DNA from: Oopsacas minuta
Taxonomy: Eukaryota; Porifera; Hexactinellida; Lyssacinosida; Leucopsacidae
Assembly: GCA_024704765.1 (NCBI GenBank)
Contig: JAKMXF010000277.1
Coordinates: 372,001 to 436,000 of the forward strand
Length of the DNA stretch: 64,000 nt
Direction: 5' to 3'
The notes beneath the pieces were generated by a model. That model saw nothing but the letters and a program-made list of their open reading frames with translations, had not been told where the DNA came from and made no database searches. Positions 1-11,800 of this stretch are shown here, in pieces. How positions within the stretch are numbered: position 1 is the stretch's first letter; each line of letters opens with the position of its first letter. Made by a program: the position numbers and the translations under genes.

Positions 1-1162
1 TAATTACAGCCCTAAGTCGTGAAGGAACCGCCTCTACTGCCATTCGCATGGTTTCCTGGGGGATTTCATTCCAAGCACATATTATTGATCGCTTCAGGGC
101 CTCCAAATTTTTATGGGATTTACAACAAGCCTTTGTTTGTAATATAGACCAAACTGAGAAGTCTAGAGGGTTAAGGTCCGGACTAGATGGGGGCCATTCC
201 TGTTTGGAAATAAAGTCAGGAATTTCGGAGTGAAGCCAGCTTTGAGTGGTATTTGCTGTATGAGCAGGGGCACCGTCTTGTTGGAACAAAAAGGGTTCAT
301 TGTTAAACATCGACTTGCTAAGATCTTTGACTATAGGCTTTAGAACAAGTTTTTGGTAAGTTTGAGCATTTATTTTTACCCCAGTTGGGATGAAAACTAT
401 TGGAGTCCGGCCAAGTGAAGATATTCCAGCCCAAACCATGACAGAACATGGTTTCTGTACTCTTTTTACATATCTGTACTCCTCAGGGATGGTAAACGCT
501 GTAGGAGCAATATTCTGTCGTTTTGTTGATTATAAGCTTCCTCTATCGTAAATAATTTCTCATCTGAGAACAAGACGGGATCAAGACCTTGGATAGCGAA
601 CCGGTCAATGAGACCTTTGCTTCTCTTCAGCCTCTTCTCCTTCATTACCTTTGAAAGACAGTGTACTTTACGTTTTTTAAATGAGGATAAACCCAGGTCT
701 CTTTTGACAATTCTTTGGAGGGAAGAACGAGATACCTTGAGCTCTGCAGCCATTTTTCTCACGGATCGACTGGGATTTCGCCATACACGACCTCTTACGA
801 TCTTCCTCATCCTTGTTGTCGTTACAGATGCGGGACGACCAGATCTGGGCTTGTCAGAGACGCTGCCAGTATCTTTATACCTATTGATGGTACGGTACAC
901 AAACTTTCGCCTCGTTTTAGGAATATTGAGAATTTTCAAAATTTCACTTTGATCTTTCCCTTTTCGATATAATTCGATAATTGTCAACCTTTCCGTTTCC
1001 ATCGAGGAATTTGTCTAGCTAAAACTATGAGATGTTAAGATGAACAGTTTAGAATACTTATAAGACTATATAGAAGCTTGAAACGCAAAACCAATTACCT
1101 AGCTTTACCATAAAATCTATGGTTATGTATTAAAGTATGGGACAGAACTTATGGGCCACCTG
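1..1162 (-). mobile_element. Tc1/mariner element (DD37D type), truncated by window edge, inactivated
   Basis: Cut-and-paste DNA transposon read on the minus strand. The transposase starts at 1002 (METERLTIIELYRKGK) with helix-turn-helix sequence and a linker DKPRSGRPASVT, followed by the first catalytic Asp in LFSDEKLF. The frame breaks near 520-530. Further down the minus strand the rest is readable: QQDGAPAHTANTTQSW (second Asp) and EWPPSSPDLNPLDFSVW, whose last Asp lies 37 residues after the second, i.e. a DD37D catalytic triad as in maT-like mariners. The end of the element is at 1162 (a degenerate CAGGTGGCCC inverted repeat, then TA). The opposite end lies outside the window. It is related to the complete copy at 34154-35464 but more decayed at the repeat. 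Non-autonomous in this state because of the frameshift. Confidence 0.85.
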
Positions 1163-1235
1163 TACAGATAAGCATTAAAGAATACGTATCAAGTAAGAGC
1201 ATCATGAATAGCAGAAAATATTCAGATTATATGTG

Positions 1236-1581
1236 TTAACAACAATGACAAAAACTGATGTGTATCCTGCCGCTAACGGAAGAGCCTGGATTTAAGAGAA
1301 TCCGTTTATCATGCGTAATATCACCAGTGTTGCTATTCTCCTCGTTTTCAAATAAATTCCTTTTGATATCACAACAATGGTTAAAAAGGCTTGCTCTACA
1401 TTAATAGCACACTTAGCACTTGTCTCTATGAAGTTAATCTTCATTTCATCAGCAAACTCTTTAGCTGTAGAGTAGTCTACTATCTTCTGACTTGTCATAT
1501 CACATTTATTGCCTACCAACAACTTACATGCATTTGGAATGCAGTAAGTTTCAATTTCCTGTAGCCATTGCTTAAAATTAC
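1236..1581 (-). pseudogene. Orphan second exon of Rab1-like GTPase, frameshifted
   Basis: Minus-strand copy of the Rab1-like C-terminal exon: acceptor at 1583-1582, then WLQEIETY, the G4 motif VGNKCD, the G5 motif ETSAK, and a cysteine-rich end SFCHCC with TAA at 1236-1238. One A is missing in the stretch near 1371 (CACAACAATGG where the other copies read CACAAACAATGG), so the frame breaks after AFLTIV. The exon is 346 nt against 347 in its closest relative at 22228-22574. No matching first exon follows at higher coordinates; the sequence beyond 1590 is unrelated. Part of the duplicated block 1163-6640, which corresponds to about 22150-27265. Confidence 0.85.
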
Positions 1582-1943
1582 CTAGAAATTTGATTTCTGG
1601 ATGCCAAAACTCGTCTCGTACCACTTTTCGCAGGCAAATCTGGTCGGGACAGATCACTTTTAGTTGCTAAAACAAGTATCTGATTATTTTTAGCCAGCTA
1701 AAACTGGTCACCGCCACTTTTTGGGAACCAAAACCTGTCCAGGTAAAATTTTGGGCTATCTAGAAATTATAACTATGTGTTAATTATGCACCATTTAATC
1801 TGTTCAATAAATCAAATTTCTATCAAATTTCTATATCTCTATAAGGCATAGTCTCCTGAAGGAACAAGAAAACGATTCAAGAAAATACCAATAATCATGC
1901 TTTCAAAAGAATGCTGATAGTATATCCATAGAAAAAGTATAAG
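1582..1943. other. Duplicated non-coding block
   Basis: No gene seen. The sequence is nearly the same as 22575-22938, which shows that the block linking the orphan Rab exon to the fold-back LRR pseudogene was duplicated as a unit. It contains short C/T-rich imperfect repeats around 1600-1755 (several GGTC/GGGAC-type words) that also occur at 22590-22770. Confidence 0.7.
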
Positions 1944-2177
1944 ATGAATGTATTGAGAATTCAGAAGGCAGAATTATCTGACACAGAATTTGTATTTCAA
2001 ACTTCATGGCTGGACAAATTATCTTTTCTTGATTTCGGTTACAATAGTATTAATTCATTTACCAGTGATATTTTCTCTGATTATACTCAATTGAAGAGAT
2101 TAATATTACATTCAAACCCCATTAATGTTATCAACAGAACAAACTTTGTAGACCAAAATTGTAAAGGAAGAATGTAG
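1944..2177 (+). pseudogene. LRR core fragment, one arm of a fold-back LRR pseudogene
   Basis: Plus-strand fragment with leucine-rich repeat sequence: KAELSDTEFVFQTSWLDKL, FLDFGYNSINSF, QLKRLILHSNPINVINRTNF. These match the middle repeats of the LRR-EGF family (for example LDLHSNSITIINRTN in the copy at 24282). It has no signal peptide or C-terminal cap and runs into the opposite-strand N-terminal fragment at 2178-2609 across a junction near 2150-2180. The same junction recurs at 16740-16800 (in mirror orientation) and at 23140-23170. Confidence 0.75.
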
Positions 2178-2609
2178 GGAAATGATTGAAGTTCCATTAA
2201 TCATTTGAAATGTTTCAAGATTAGGAAGCAAGGCAAGTAGTGATGTCGATACTATGTGATTGTTAGAGTATAATATATAACTTGTTATTTGATTTAATTG
2301 ACGCAAAGCATAAATTTCCAACTGATAATCTGACAAGTGTGATAGGATGTCAACAGTATTGATTCGATCTGTTACATTTATAAAGAGTTTGACTATATAC
2401 CATCTCTGGATAGTCAGTCCATTTAAATCAGATGTATGCACTTCTATCCTACATGTTCTGGAACCTCCAACATCATTCAGGTAGCAGAATGGCATAAATA
2501 AATCACTTGACTCAGTAGGACAGTTTATCCAACAGAATATCTCAACTACAATCAAATACACAACGAACAAACTAACACACACAACGATACTCGTAGCAAT
2601 AGCTTTCAC
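2178..2609 (-). pseudogene. LRR-EGF family N-terminal fragment, other arm of the fold-back
   Basis: Minus-strand N-terminal part of the LRR family: signal peptide MKAIATSIVVCVSLFVVYL, then CWINCPTES, the Cys-rich cap, and the first repeats (LSDYQLEIYALRQLN, NNHIVSTSLLALLPNLE). It stops at the fold-back junction, after which the frame runs into antisense LRR sequence (KVCSVDNING). It therefore lacks the main LRR array, LRRCT and EGF parts. Its ATG at 2609 faces the ATG of the copy at 3286 across a shared 676-bp spacer. Confidence 0.8.
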
Positions 2610-3285
2610 TGTTGAAATCTCAATGTGAACTGTAGAAAGTAATTATGTGTATATTATTGTGCTATTTCTATATGTGGACTGGATTCTACCATGTGCTATT
2701 TTGTTATAATTATTATATGTGATGAATTTTGGGAAGAATTAGTGAAATAATTACATATAGGTATGTCATTAAATGTATTATCTCTCCACCTTATACAGAA
2801 CACAGTATAACTCGGATAGTTACAGTCTTTTATAGATGCAAAAATCTGATCCGTGAGGCCCACGAGAGTTGGCCGTGAGATTGGGCACCTCTTGTGTCAC
2901 TCGATGGTTCATAAGTCTCAGATGAGTTATATGGATCATCAATTGTGATCTATGGTCCACTAAAGTAGAAACAGCTCACTACCCTACGGGATATATATGC
3001 ACTTCGCGCCTCGTAATTCACAGTAGTACTTTATCTATGAGTATTGGGCATTTAACAGTATTGCATATTTCACTGAAGTATCTATGTTTTGTCTGTAATA
3101 TTGAAGAGATAAATTCACATACAATATATGTAAATGATTCTTCACTCAATTTATTCTCATATTACATAATACTACCACAATTAGTGTCTATATATCGCTA
3201 ATGTATATGGAGAAATACCTTATAAATAGGGATATCACTATAGCTAATATATATTGAATATTTGAATTGAAGCAAGATATTAACA
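2610..3285. promoter_or_regulatory. Divergent intergenic block upstream of LRR family genes
   Basis: Spacer between the diverging ATGs at 2609 (minus) and 3286 (plus). The same block occurs at 23607-24281 and, inverted, at 19363-19965 and 27270-27828, always next to an LRR gene start or a Rab second exon. I did not identify a convincing TATA box or initiator. The position between two start codons in two separate copies makes it the likely promoter region of the family. A segment near 2930-3020 with GTGATCTATGGTCCAC and a conserved GGGATATA word is particularly well kept in all four copies. Confidence 0.5.
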
Positions 3286-4763
3286 ATGAAAAGTATAGCT
3301 AGTAGTATCTTAGTATGTGTTGGATTGTTTGTTGTGTATTTGATAGTAGTTGAGGCTGTCTGTTGGATAAATTGCCCAACTGAATCAATTGGCTCATTAG
3401 AGCCCTTCTGTTACCTGAATGATGATGGAAGTTCTAGGCGTTGTTGGATTTTAGTGTATACATTTGAGTTAAATGGACTGACTAATGATTGGACTAAAAT
3501 GAAGCTCGTTATAAATGTAACAGATCGTATCAACTATATTGGGATCTATTCACGCTTGTCAGATTATCAGTTAGAAATAAATGCTTATCGTCAATTTAAT
3601 AATATATTATCTTTCGTATCACGTGATAATAATCACATAGTATCACTATCTTTACTTGCCTCGCTTCCAAATCTTGTACAATTTCATATGTACGATGGAA
3701 ACTTCTATCATTTTCCTATATTTTCACTTTTCAACAAACAACTATCTCGTCTCCATCTATATTCTTTCGGGATTCGATCAAATGTCCCAGTAATTAGAGG
3801 CAGGTTTGTGAGTGAATTACCTAATCTAGAATATGTTTACCTCGATTCTATGAATATGTTAGTGGCAACTGAAAATATATTCTCAGGTCTCACTGCTCTT
3901 ACTAGATTGTATATTAGGAATTTGCAACTAAGAAATCCAATCAGAACACTATCTCCACTCGTTAGGCTGAAAGAATTGAATATTCATTACGCAGGTTTAT
4001 CTGAAATAGATTTTCTAAAGCAAAGTCCCTCGCTATACCAGTTAACCAGGATTAGTTTCTGGAATAATACTATTCAGTCATTTAACAGTGATATCTTCTC
4101 TGATTATACTCAATTAGAGAGTCTAGGATTGCGCGTAAACTCCATTACTATTGTAAACAGAACAAACTTTACTAAATTGTCCAATCTAGGTGAAATAAGT
4201 CATGATAACAATCAAATATCAACAGTTCCTGAAGACACTTTCAGAGATATGCCTCAACTTCGAATAGTTAAATTATCTGACAATCCAATCACAACTATTT
4301 CTAGCAAAGTATTCGAGCATCTGTCTAACATTGGAACAGTGCATTTTTGAACAACCCATTTCATTGTGACTGTAGGTTAGAATGGATGTCAATTGTATCT
4401 CAGAAATACGATATATGTTTCGGAAATCCATCCTGCAATACTCCACAAGAACATAGAGGTAAATCAGTATTGTTACCATCTCTCTACACAAACTGTACTA
4501 GAGAGCTATCTTATCAGTGTTTCAACAAATCAGTTAAATGTCCAAGAGGTTCTTACTGTCAGGATACACTACATAGCTATGAGTGTGTGTGTGAAGGAAA
4601 AGGAGTAGGTTTTTCCACCTCACTTAACAGCTGTATTGACTATGAGAAACTCATACAAACAACAAAACCGTTATGTGGAGAATATGTATTGGATACTAAT
4701 GGCCATTCGAACTGCATTCTATCAACCAACTCGTCCAGTACAACCTGTAACGGAAGCAGATAA
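3286..4763 (+). pseudogene. LRR-LRRCT-EGF protein, copy A, one-base frameshift
   Basis: Secreted or membrane-anchored recognition-type protein. Residues 1-25 are a signal peptide (MKSIASSILVCVGLFVVYL), followed by a Cys-containing N-terminal cap (CWINCPTES, FCYLND) and about ten LRRs. The frame breaks at about 4335-4350: the text reads CATTTTTGA where intact copies read TATTTATCGAAC, a loss of one base. The second frame continues with the LRRCT cap (NPFHCDCRLEWMS) and an EGF-like module (CPRGSYCQDTLHSYECVCEG), then a Thr/Ser-rich end at 4763. The (GT) run in the EGF module has the short, in-frame length here. Single coding exon. A recent pseudogene or a sequencing error are both possible, since only one base is off. 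Confidence 0.8.
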
Positions 4764-6640
4764 AACTCCTACTAGTCTTCTTCTTATATAACTAGTACTT
4801 CTTCCCCTTAATCATACTTATTGTTACTATTTTATTGTTAGTTTTAGAGCTAATCAGTTCTGGTGCAATCCATTGAGTATTGATAGACTTGAATTACTAT
4901 AAGTATGATGCACGATGTGCTGATCGAGATTGGATGAATAGTTTCCTGCAAGGTATTTCAAGATTATTTGTTCGTTATTTGCTGTATATTAAGTATATAT
5001 ATTTGTTCATTATTATTCAAAATGTTAGTATTCATCAAATATTGTGGCATTTTCTCTTTTCGCCAAATATTCCATAAATATACTCAATATTACTTTGATG
5101 GAAAGTTGACCGGGCACTTCTGAACCAAAGTCAGTAGAAATGTTACTAAAGAGTATAATAAGAGAATTTGTATGCATTGGGCATAATTGCCCCAACCATG
5201 GCAGAGGATGCTAACCTATTTATGTCTTATCCCTACACGGAGCACAAATGTTCCATGGACATTGGTCAAAATCCCTGTAAACTCTAAAACGTTTTTCTGG
5301 CTCGCTGAGCTCGCTCAAAAACATTACAGCGTTTATTATACCACCTCCTGAGGCAATATCTAGAAATGTAACATTTGGTTGATCATTATTGAAGATAAAT
5401 TCCTAAACAAAAGAAACTTTAACTACTTTCGCAGAGCTGGTATTAACCAGACCACTTCAAGATCCGTGCTGCCGCGCCTGTACAATACGAATATACAAAA
5501 TATCCATTAGGATTAGTCCTGGTAAAGTAGGTCCCTGTACGCATTTTCTAGGATCCTAGGAAGTAGGTTCCCGTTAGATACTGTAAGCCACAGTTCGATT
5601 TTCAGTCTGAACAAGATGAGTCACAGAGGCAATATCTTAAATTTAGTAAGAAATCACCTAAATGAAAAATGTAGGAAATCTTAAAATTGGGTGAATATGG
5701 CAGAAATGTGCACTTGGTAGGTCCTCTGGCCCGCCCTAAATTTCCGGGAGCCCGGGTGGTTTACGATATCTATGCTGAGAAATGAGAACAATAAGTCAAC
5801 CATTTTATTACTGAGCCACGATATCCTATGTAAAATTGAATACAATTTAGCAATATACTCAAAATACTATCTCCACCTGTTAGGCTGAAGGCATTAATAT
5901 TGACAGGTATTTTGCGCTATTTTCTACAACAAATACGCAATTGCAACTCTCTGAGAGCTTTTCCTTTGAGAGATCAGCAATATTAAATATCGGTAGTGTT
6001 ACTGTCAATTATACTCGATATAATGTTGTTCATGATGTTGCAAGAAGACTTCAAACTCTCAACTCAACTGCAATCATATTAGGGCTAACTAAAGATAGTT
6101 TCGCTCTCACTAGTGAATTTGATAATCGAACTTATACCATTACACATGCTCAATATATTAGCGAGCCGTTTTATTTTGCCTATTATACTATAGTATAGTG
6201 GCCCAGTATTGAATGGTTGGCTATACTATTTTGTTTTTCTCCGAGAAAGCCCTGCAGCCAAAACTGGATAGAATTAAGGTGATATATGGTGTGAGAACTA
6301 TTGAAGATATTCGTCGGATGTGCTTCTCCCCTTGCTAATCAATCGGACACCAGGTGCCACTATTTCACACTGGTCAAACTTTTGTCTGGCCTGTAGCAAA
6401 AAATTATGAAAGGAAAGGTGCTATATTTTCACACTTTCGAAAGAGAAAATTCTACACCTTCATACTCTTCTAAAATTTTACATATTGGTTATAGTTTTTG
6501 CTGAAAGTAAATGAAAAATATTCATTCTATAGCACTATGTCATTGGTAATAATTCTATTGTTATTAGATGTAAATATTTATTAGTTTGGATTCATTGAAT
6601 ATCCAAGTTTAAATAATTGATTTTATGACTCATCATCTCT
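4764..6640 (+). other. Duplicated 3' block of LRR copy A, with a hydrophobic reading frame
   Basis: Non-coding or 3' sequence copied at 25671-27265 and partly, inverted, at 6980-7650 and 17076-17760. At 4796-4876 one frame encodes a strongly hydrophobic stretch (YFFPLIILIVTILLLVLELI, then SSGAIH and TGA), as expected for a membrane anchor following the Pro/Thr-rich end of the LRR protein. It is preceded directly by a TAG and is one frame away from the upstream protein, so the link is unproven. An LRR fragment (RLKALI, near 5880) shows further reshuffling. Confidence 0.55.
5941..6198 (+). pseudogene. Unrecognised exon-like ORF, decayed in its duplicate
   Basis: An open frame of 85 codons (QLSESFSFERSAILNIGSV ... 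DNRTYTITHAQY), probably extending upstream to about 5910 where a CAG acceptor-like site follows LRR-derived text. I do not recognise the family. A copy at about 26580-26840 carries a stop (AATTGTAACTC) near its start and a 3-base deletion, so it is decaying there. Composition and Asn/Thr content would suit an extracellular domain, but this is inference only. Confidence 0.3.
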
Positions 6641-7653
6641 CAAGAATAATATTAATCTGGATATTTATACAAATACTTATCTAATCAAATGAATACAATG
6701 GTTCAATCAGATCGTAAAACTTATTTGAAGATATTTCCATCTTCAATCATTCCTAAACATCCTATAGCACTCATGGAAGAGAAAGTCTAACTACTCAATC
6801 TTACCTGCCAGCCGTGCAGGGATTTTGCCCATTGGTAGTTCTGTATAGGCGTACAGGGAGTTAGTACAAATGTACTAGGATTTATGGTTGAGACTAATTG
6901 TGAGTCTAATAATACATATACATGTACATTTAGTTATGCAAATTAAGTTCTTACTCAACAGTACAAGGATTCACTGAACAGTCTGTGATTCATAACCCTT
7001 TTGGTTGAAACAAGATTCCATACGTTATTGAGGAAACATATTCATTGTAATTGGCATGAACTGTTCCGTATCAAACCTGATTCGGACAGACAAAATCCCA
7101 CAGTACACAAAATATATGTTAGCATGTAGTGTAATTGATCTTTGGTGTAAGACTACGGAACTCAGCGAGCCAGGAACATTTTTGGGGTTGAAAAATGGGG
7201 CTCTGTACATGGATATGACACAAATAGGTTAACATTCTCTGCCATGGTTGGGGAAATTATGCCCAATGAATACACATTCTGTGATTATACTCTTTAGTAA
7301 CATTTCTGCTGATTTTGGTTCAGAAGTACCCCAGTCAACTTTCCATCAAAATTGTAGTAAGTATATACATGTAATATTTGACGAAAAGAGAAAATGCCAC
7401 ATAAATTTGATGAATAACTGACATTTTGAATAACAATGAACAAATATATACTTAATTGACCACAAATAACGAACAAATAATCTTGAAATACCTTGCAGGA
7501 AACTATTCATCCAATCTCGATCAGCACATCGTGCATCATACTTATAGTAATTCAAGTCTATCAATACTCAATAGTTTGCACCAGAACTGATTAGCTCTAA
7601 AACTAACAATAAAATGTGTAACAACAAGTATGATTAAGGGAAAGAAGTACTAG
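6641..7653. other. Gene-free stretch; second half is inverted LRR 3' block
   Basis: No gene seen. From about 7010 to 7650 the minus strand matches the 3' block of the LRR genes (the same segment as 4850-5300 and 25790-26370), including the conserved stretch LNYYKYDARCADRDW that follows a TGA in every copy. 6641-6980 has no recognised content. Confidence 0.6.
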
Positions 7654-8067
7654 TTACATAGGAGGAAGACTAGAAGGAGTTTTATCTGCTTCCGTTACAG
7701 GTTGTACTGGACAACTTATACTGGATAACTTGGTTGATGGAATGCAGTTCGAATAACCATTAGTATCCAACACGAATTCCTCACAGTTGGCTACTTCTAT
7801 GAGTTTCTCATAGTCAATGCAGCTGTTAAGTGAGCTGGAGAAAATTACTCCTTTTCCTTCACACACACACACTCATAGCTATGTAGTGTATCCTGACAGT
7901 AAGAACCGACAATCGGTAGAACCTTCATCATCATTCAGGTAACAGAAGGGCTCTAATGAACCAATTGACTCAGTTGGGCAATTTATCCAACAGACAGCCT
8001 CAACTACTATCAAATACACAACAAACAATCCAACACATGCTAAGATACTACTAGCTATACTCTTCAT
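7654..8067 (-). pseudogene. LRR-EGF family, copy B, large internal deletion
   Basis: Minus-strand relic. The signal peptide and N-terminal cap are present (ATG at 8067; MKSIASSILACVGLFVVYL, CWINCPTES, FCYLNDDEGS), but the text jumps from TDCR directly into the EGF module (GSYCQDTLHSYEC in another frame). The whole LRR array and LRRCT, about 1.1 kb, are missing. The (GT) run of the EGF module has the longer, 13-base form. The C-terminal remainder (MCVCEGKGVIFSSSLNSC ... PVTEADKTP) is open from 7872 to 7654. Confidence 0.85.
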
Positions 8068-8837
8068 TGTTGATATCTTGCTTCAATTATTTATATTATA
8101 TTATGAATATAGTATTTTAAATTCACAATGGATAATTATAAATATGTATTTCTCCGATTGTATAACCTTTGAGTAATCAAAGAAGATTGTTCCAAACAGC
8201 AAAAGGCGATAATTCAATACCCTGATTCCGAATTTTACGCTCTGAATTTGTACCTATCAAATTTCCTCCAGTATTGCCTTCTATTAATATTATTTAGTCA
8301 ATCAATAATTACTGCAAACAAGTTGAACTTTATATGGACTGGATGTTCATAGCAAATTGTAAATATATTGTTTGATGGATTTATTTCCTCGCTCCGCTCG
8401 GAAAATATAAAATTGCAACCTGTGTGAGCAGCTTAGTCTATTCAATATAGTTTTGATGGACCATGAAAAATATACAATGAGCGATAATAGCAGCTCTGGC
8501 TCTGTACCGGCAAACAAACGTTTGTCTGATAATCTCTGCAATTGAAGGACCTGTTATTCTGGGGAAAATATTTCTGCTGTAACCTCAAAATATATATAAT
8601 AATGTTTATAATAAGGCAAAAAACTCCCTTGCATCAAGAAACTTTTAAATTTCGCTCTGCTTGAGTTATCATAGTAAAAATATTAAGATACAGATCAGTT
8701 ACTTCATTTTAATGAAATCAAAAGAATATGGAATGACAAAAATGAAACAATAGTGGATTTTGAGGTAGATTTCCTCAGAAAGAATACATACATATTAAAT
8801 ACAATTCGTGACATTGAATATTAACTATAATTGCCAG
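8068..8837. other. Gene-free stretch upstream of the lipoxygenase
   Basis: The first 60 bases match the LRR upstream sequence; the rest has no recognised gene. The missing first lipoxygenase exon (about 15-20 codons) should lie here or further upstream, but I found no convincing candidate. A short open frame at about 8690-8822 (WNDKNETIVDFEVDFLRKN) is unassigned. Confidence 0.4.
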
Positions 8838-11800
8838 ACTCAATTCAATTAATTGGAGAGAACACAACAACCAAAACGATAGATCTAGCATTCCATGTAA
8901 AACGACCTTGGAATCGTAGAGGTACCTTTGATGAGTATTTAATTGAATGTAAGGGTGATCTCGGAGAAGTTCAAGTGGTCTCAATCAGAAATGAAGGTCC
9001 TAAAGCTATGAATCTTATAGCTAATTGGTATCTTGATTTCACTAATGTGATTAATTTCCAAACAATGTCAGAACTGACATTCTCATTCTATCATTGGATA
9101 GGAGAAGGAGATCATTTCAGTAATCCAGCTGATAGTAGTGAGTAATTGTGATAAGATATAATGTATTAAGGTATTTTCTGTCAGAAATGTTCCTTTAGGT
9201 GTAGGGAATAGTGCCAACAATTGGTCAAGTTATTGGACTACTATCCTACTACGTATTATTCCTGTTTAACCAAATGAAAGCATTAGTTTGTATATCGAAA
9301 CACTGATATATGAAGCCCTTCAAACGTTACTTAACGCAAAATTCCCTAATCTTTGAACCTCCCCTCCCTGTGTCACGCTTTTTCACTTTGGAATACAAAA
9401 AGATTGGGGATGTCACACTTCGCATACCACCCGCTTCCCTTGTAGCGTTAAGTAATGTACGAAATTACAAGCAGAAATACAGCCAAACCTGCTTAAGCGT
9501 TATACAGAAGTGGCCTCTGTATAACGGTGTGGTTGGTTATGATTAGGCTGATAATCTCATATAATGTAAAATAGTGAATGAGGAATTCAAAACAGGTGAA
9601 TTTTGTTTCAAGTTGATCCAATATTCGCAAACTGTTACTGAAAATGATAGCGCAAGTCAAACAGGAAATTTCAACGTAGCACTCGATGAATTCCTCGAGT
9701 TTGAATAATATATAGTTTTCAAACATTTCTTACGAATTCAATTCCTCCATATCAACAGTTCAAAGTCTTCCTTTTTAAGCTCAATAATTTGTAATATTTC
9801 AACTTTTCCACATGCATGCATTGTACAATGACACGGTGAGCATTCAAATTTTCCAATTGAATAAGATTTAAAAAATTATATTACACTTGGTGAATTTAGA
9901 AATCTGTATTCAATACGGAGCGATGTTACGATCACATACAAAGAGTCAATTATAGCCGGTGAGTATAGCTAGGTAAAAGGCCAACTTCTCTATAGCGGCC
10001 ATCTGTATAGGACGACCACTTTTGACCACTGTAATTGGATAAATGGTACATATATACACTGCCCTCAATTCTAGGTACTATCAATCAGATTGAACATTAT
10101 CCAAACCTAATGAAGCAGAGAATAACACAAATAGAAGATAGAAAGAAAGTGTATATCTGGCAAACATTTCCAGATATTGGTCTGCCCTCTGCAATTGATG
10201 AAAATTTCTATGTTCCAAAGGATGAGGAATTTGAAAAAGCAAAAATTCAAGATAGTAAATCAAATAAATTTATGGGAATGGTATTCGGTCTAAGAAGTGA
10301 CGTAACTAATATCGTAAAGATAAAACTTTCAGGTAACTATGTATGTTCAGTTCATACAACCTAATCACTTTCATTATGAAGACTTACTACACATAAATAT
10401 TAGGATCACTTTGCTGGAGGTCAGTAAATATATCGTTAATTTTGAGTGACAACATGTGAATAATTCTCAGGAAAGTGCTCTCATAATTGCCGAAGATAAC
10501 CTGTATGCACGCTCGTATATGAATACTAATCACCATATATACCGCGCTAAGTTGATTTTCAACTTCTGGATGAAGAATACTTAACAATAGTTATGTTGTT
10601 TTTTTCCAGATCTTTTTGACACAACTATTCGGAATGACCAACCATTGAGAAGCCTACGCAGGGCTGAAAAAGTTGCAAATTCCATGATGGATGTAAGAAT
10701 TCATCAACACATGGAAATCCTGACTTAGATGATACAATACTCTACGCTTGTGAGGCAAACCGTTGGATAAGTGACATCGAGTTTGGAAGGCAATTGTTGA
10801 ATGGAGTTAATTGTGTATTAGTTACTTTGTGTACTGAATTACCAGACAACTTCCCAGTGAAAAATGAGATGGTGTGTAATAGTTTGTGTAGAGGACTGAC
10901 TTTGGAAGAGGAGATGAAGGTAAAAACGCGCTTATCATAATGACTAGTATTTTTGCTGAGCAATGAATTATGTGAATTAACGATCTACCAAAAGATGATG
11001 ATAATTACGTCATATTTTCTCTCGTGTATGAACTATTTTTCATGACTTGAGCTTGAACGAGCCAGGTTCACAAATATCGCAGTATGCTTCTAGTGTTTTT
11101 ACATATTTCCTTTGTACAATTTGTCTAGGATCACAACATATACTTTTGTGACTTGAGTGAGATAATGGATGGATTACAGTGTAAGGAAGGAACTCACTGT
11201 GCTGCTCCGATCTGTCTCCTCTATGTAACGCCTGCTAACGTGACCATTCCTATTGCAATACTGCTGAAGAGAATACCTGGTGATGATAATCCTATTTTCT
11301 TACCATCAGAAAATTGGTTAGACTGGTTAATGGCGAAGATGTATTTTGCTAGTGCAAGCACTCAGGTGATTTATTGATTCTAGTTGTGTATTACTGAATA
11401 ATGCTGTTTAGTCATGTATGGCTACATTAGGGCGAGATTAATAGTCGACAATCTGAAAATTTTAATGGAATGTAGCATTGAGCAGTGTTGAGTGATTTCG
11501 TCCATTCAATTGATATCTGAAAACCTATGAAATGATATGAATTATAAAGTATACAAAAATTTGAATCTCAATACATTTGTTTGTAAATGTGTAATACATA
11601 CGTGTATTATCCATATCCCGCGACACCTCTTGTAACGCTACTGAGAACTTCCGAAGTGGGACTTCTCAATTTAGTATGCTTCCAAAATATGGATGCAATA
11701 AGGATCTGTTTCTATGATCGGTTGTTTGGTGGAATATTATTGGACATCAATTGTATATTAATCTTAACTTTTATAGCATCAGCAAGTCGCAACTCACTTC

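Noticed and set aside
608-952. Plus-strand ORFs over the first mariner (also 715-972)
   Set aside because: They lie antisense to the recognisable transposase and show no domain.
4880-5077. ORF with LNYYKYDARCADRDW (and copies at 7346-7564, 25830, 17660)
   Set aside because: Found in every LRR 3' block but always after a conserved TGA and without a start of its own; similarity is explained by recent duplication.
9310-9546. 78-codon ORF
   Set aside because: Spans an inverted-repeat element in a lipoxygenase intron; no domain.
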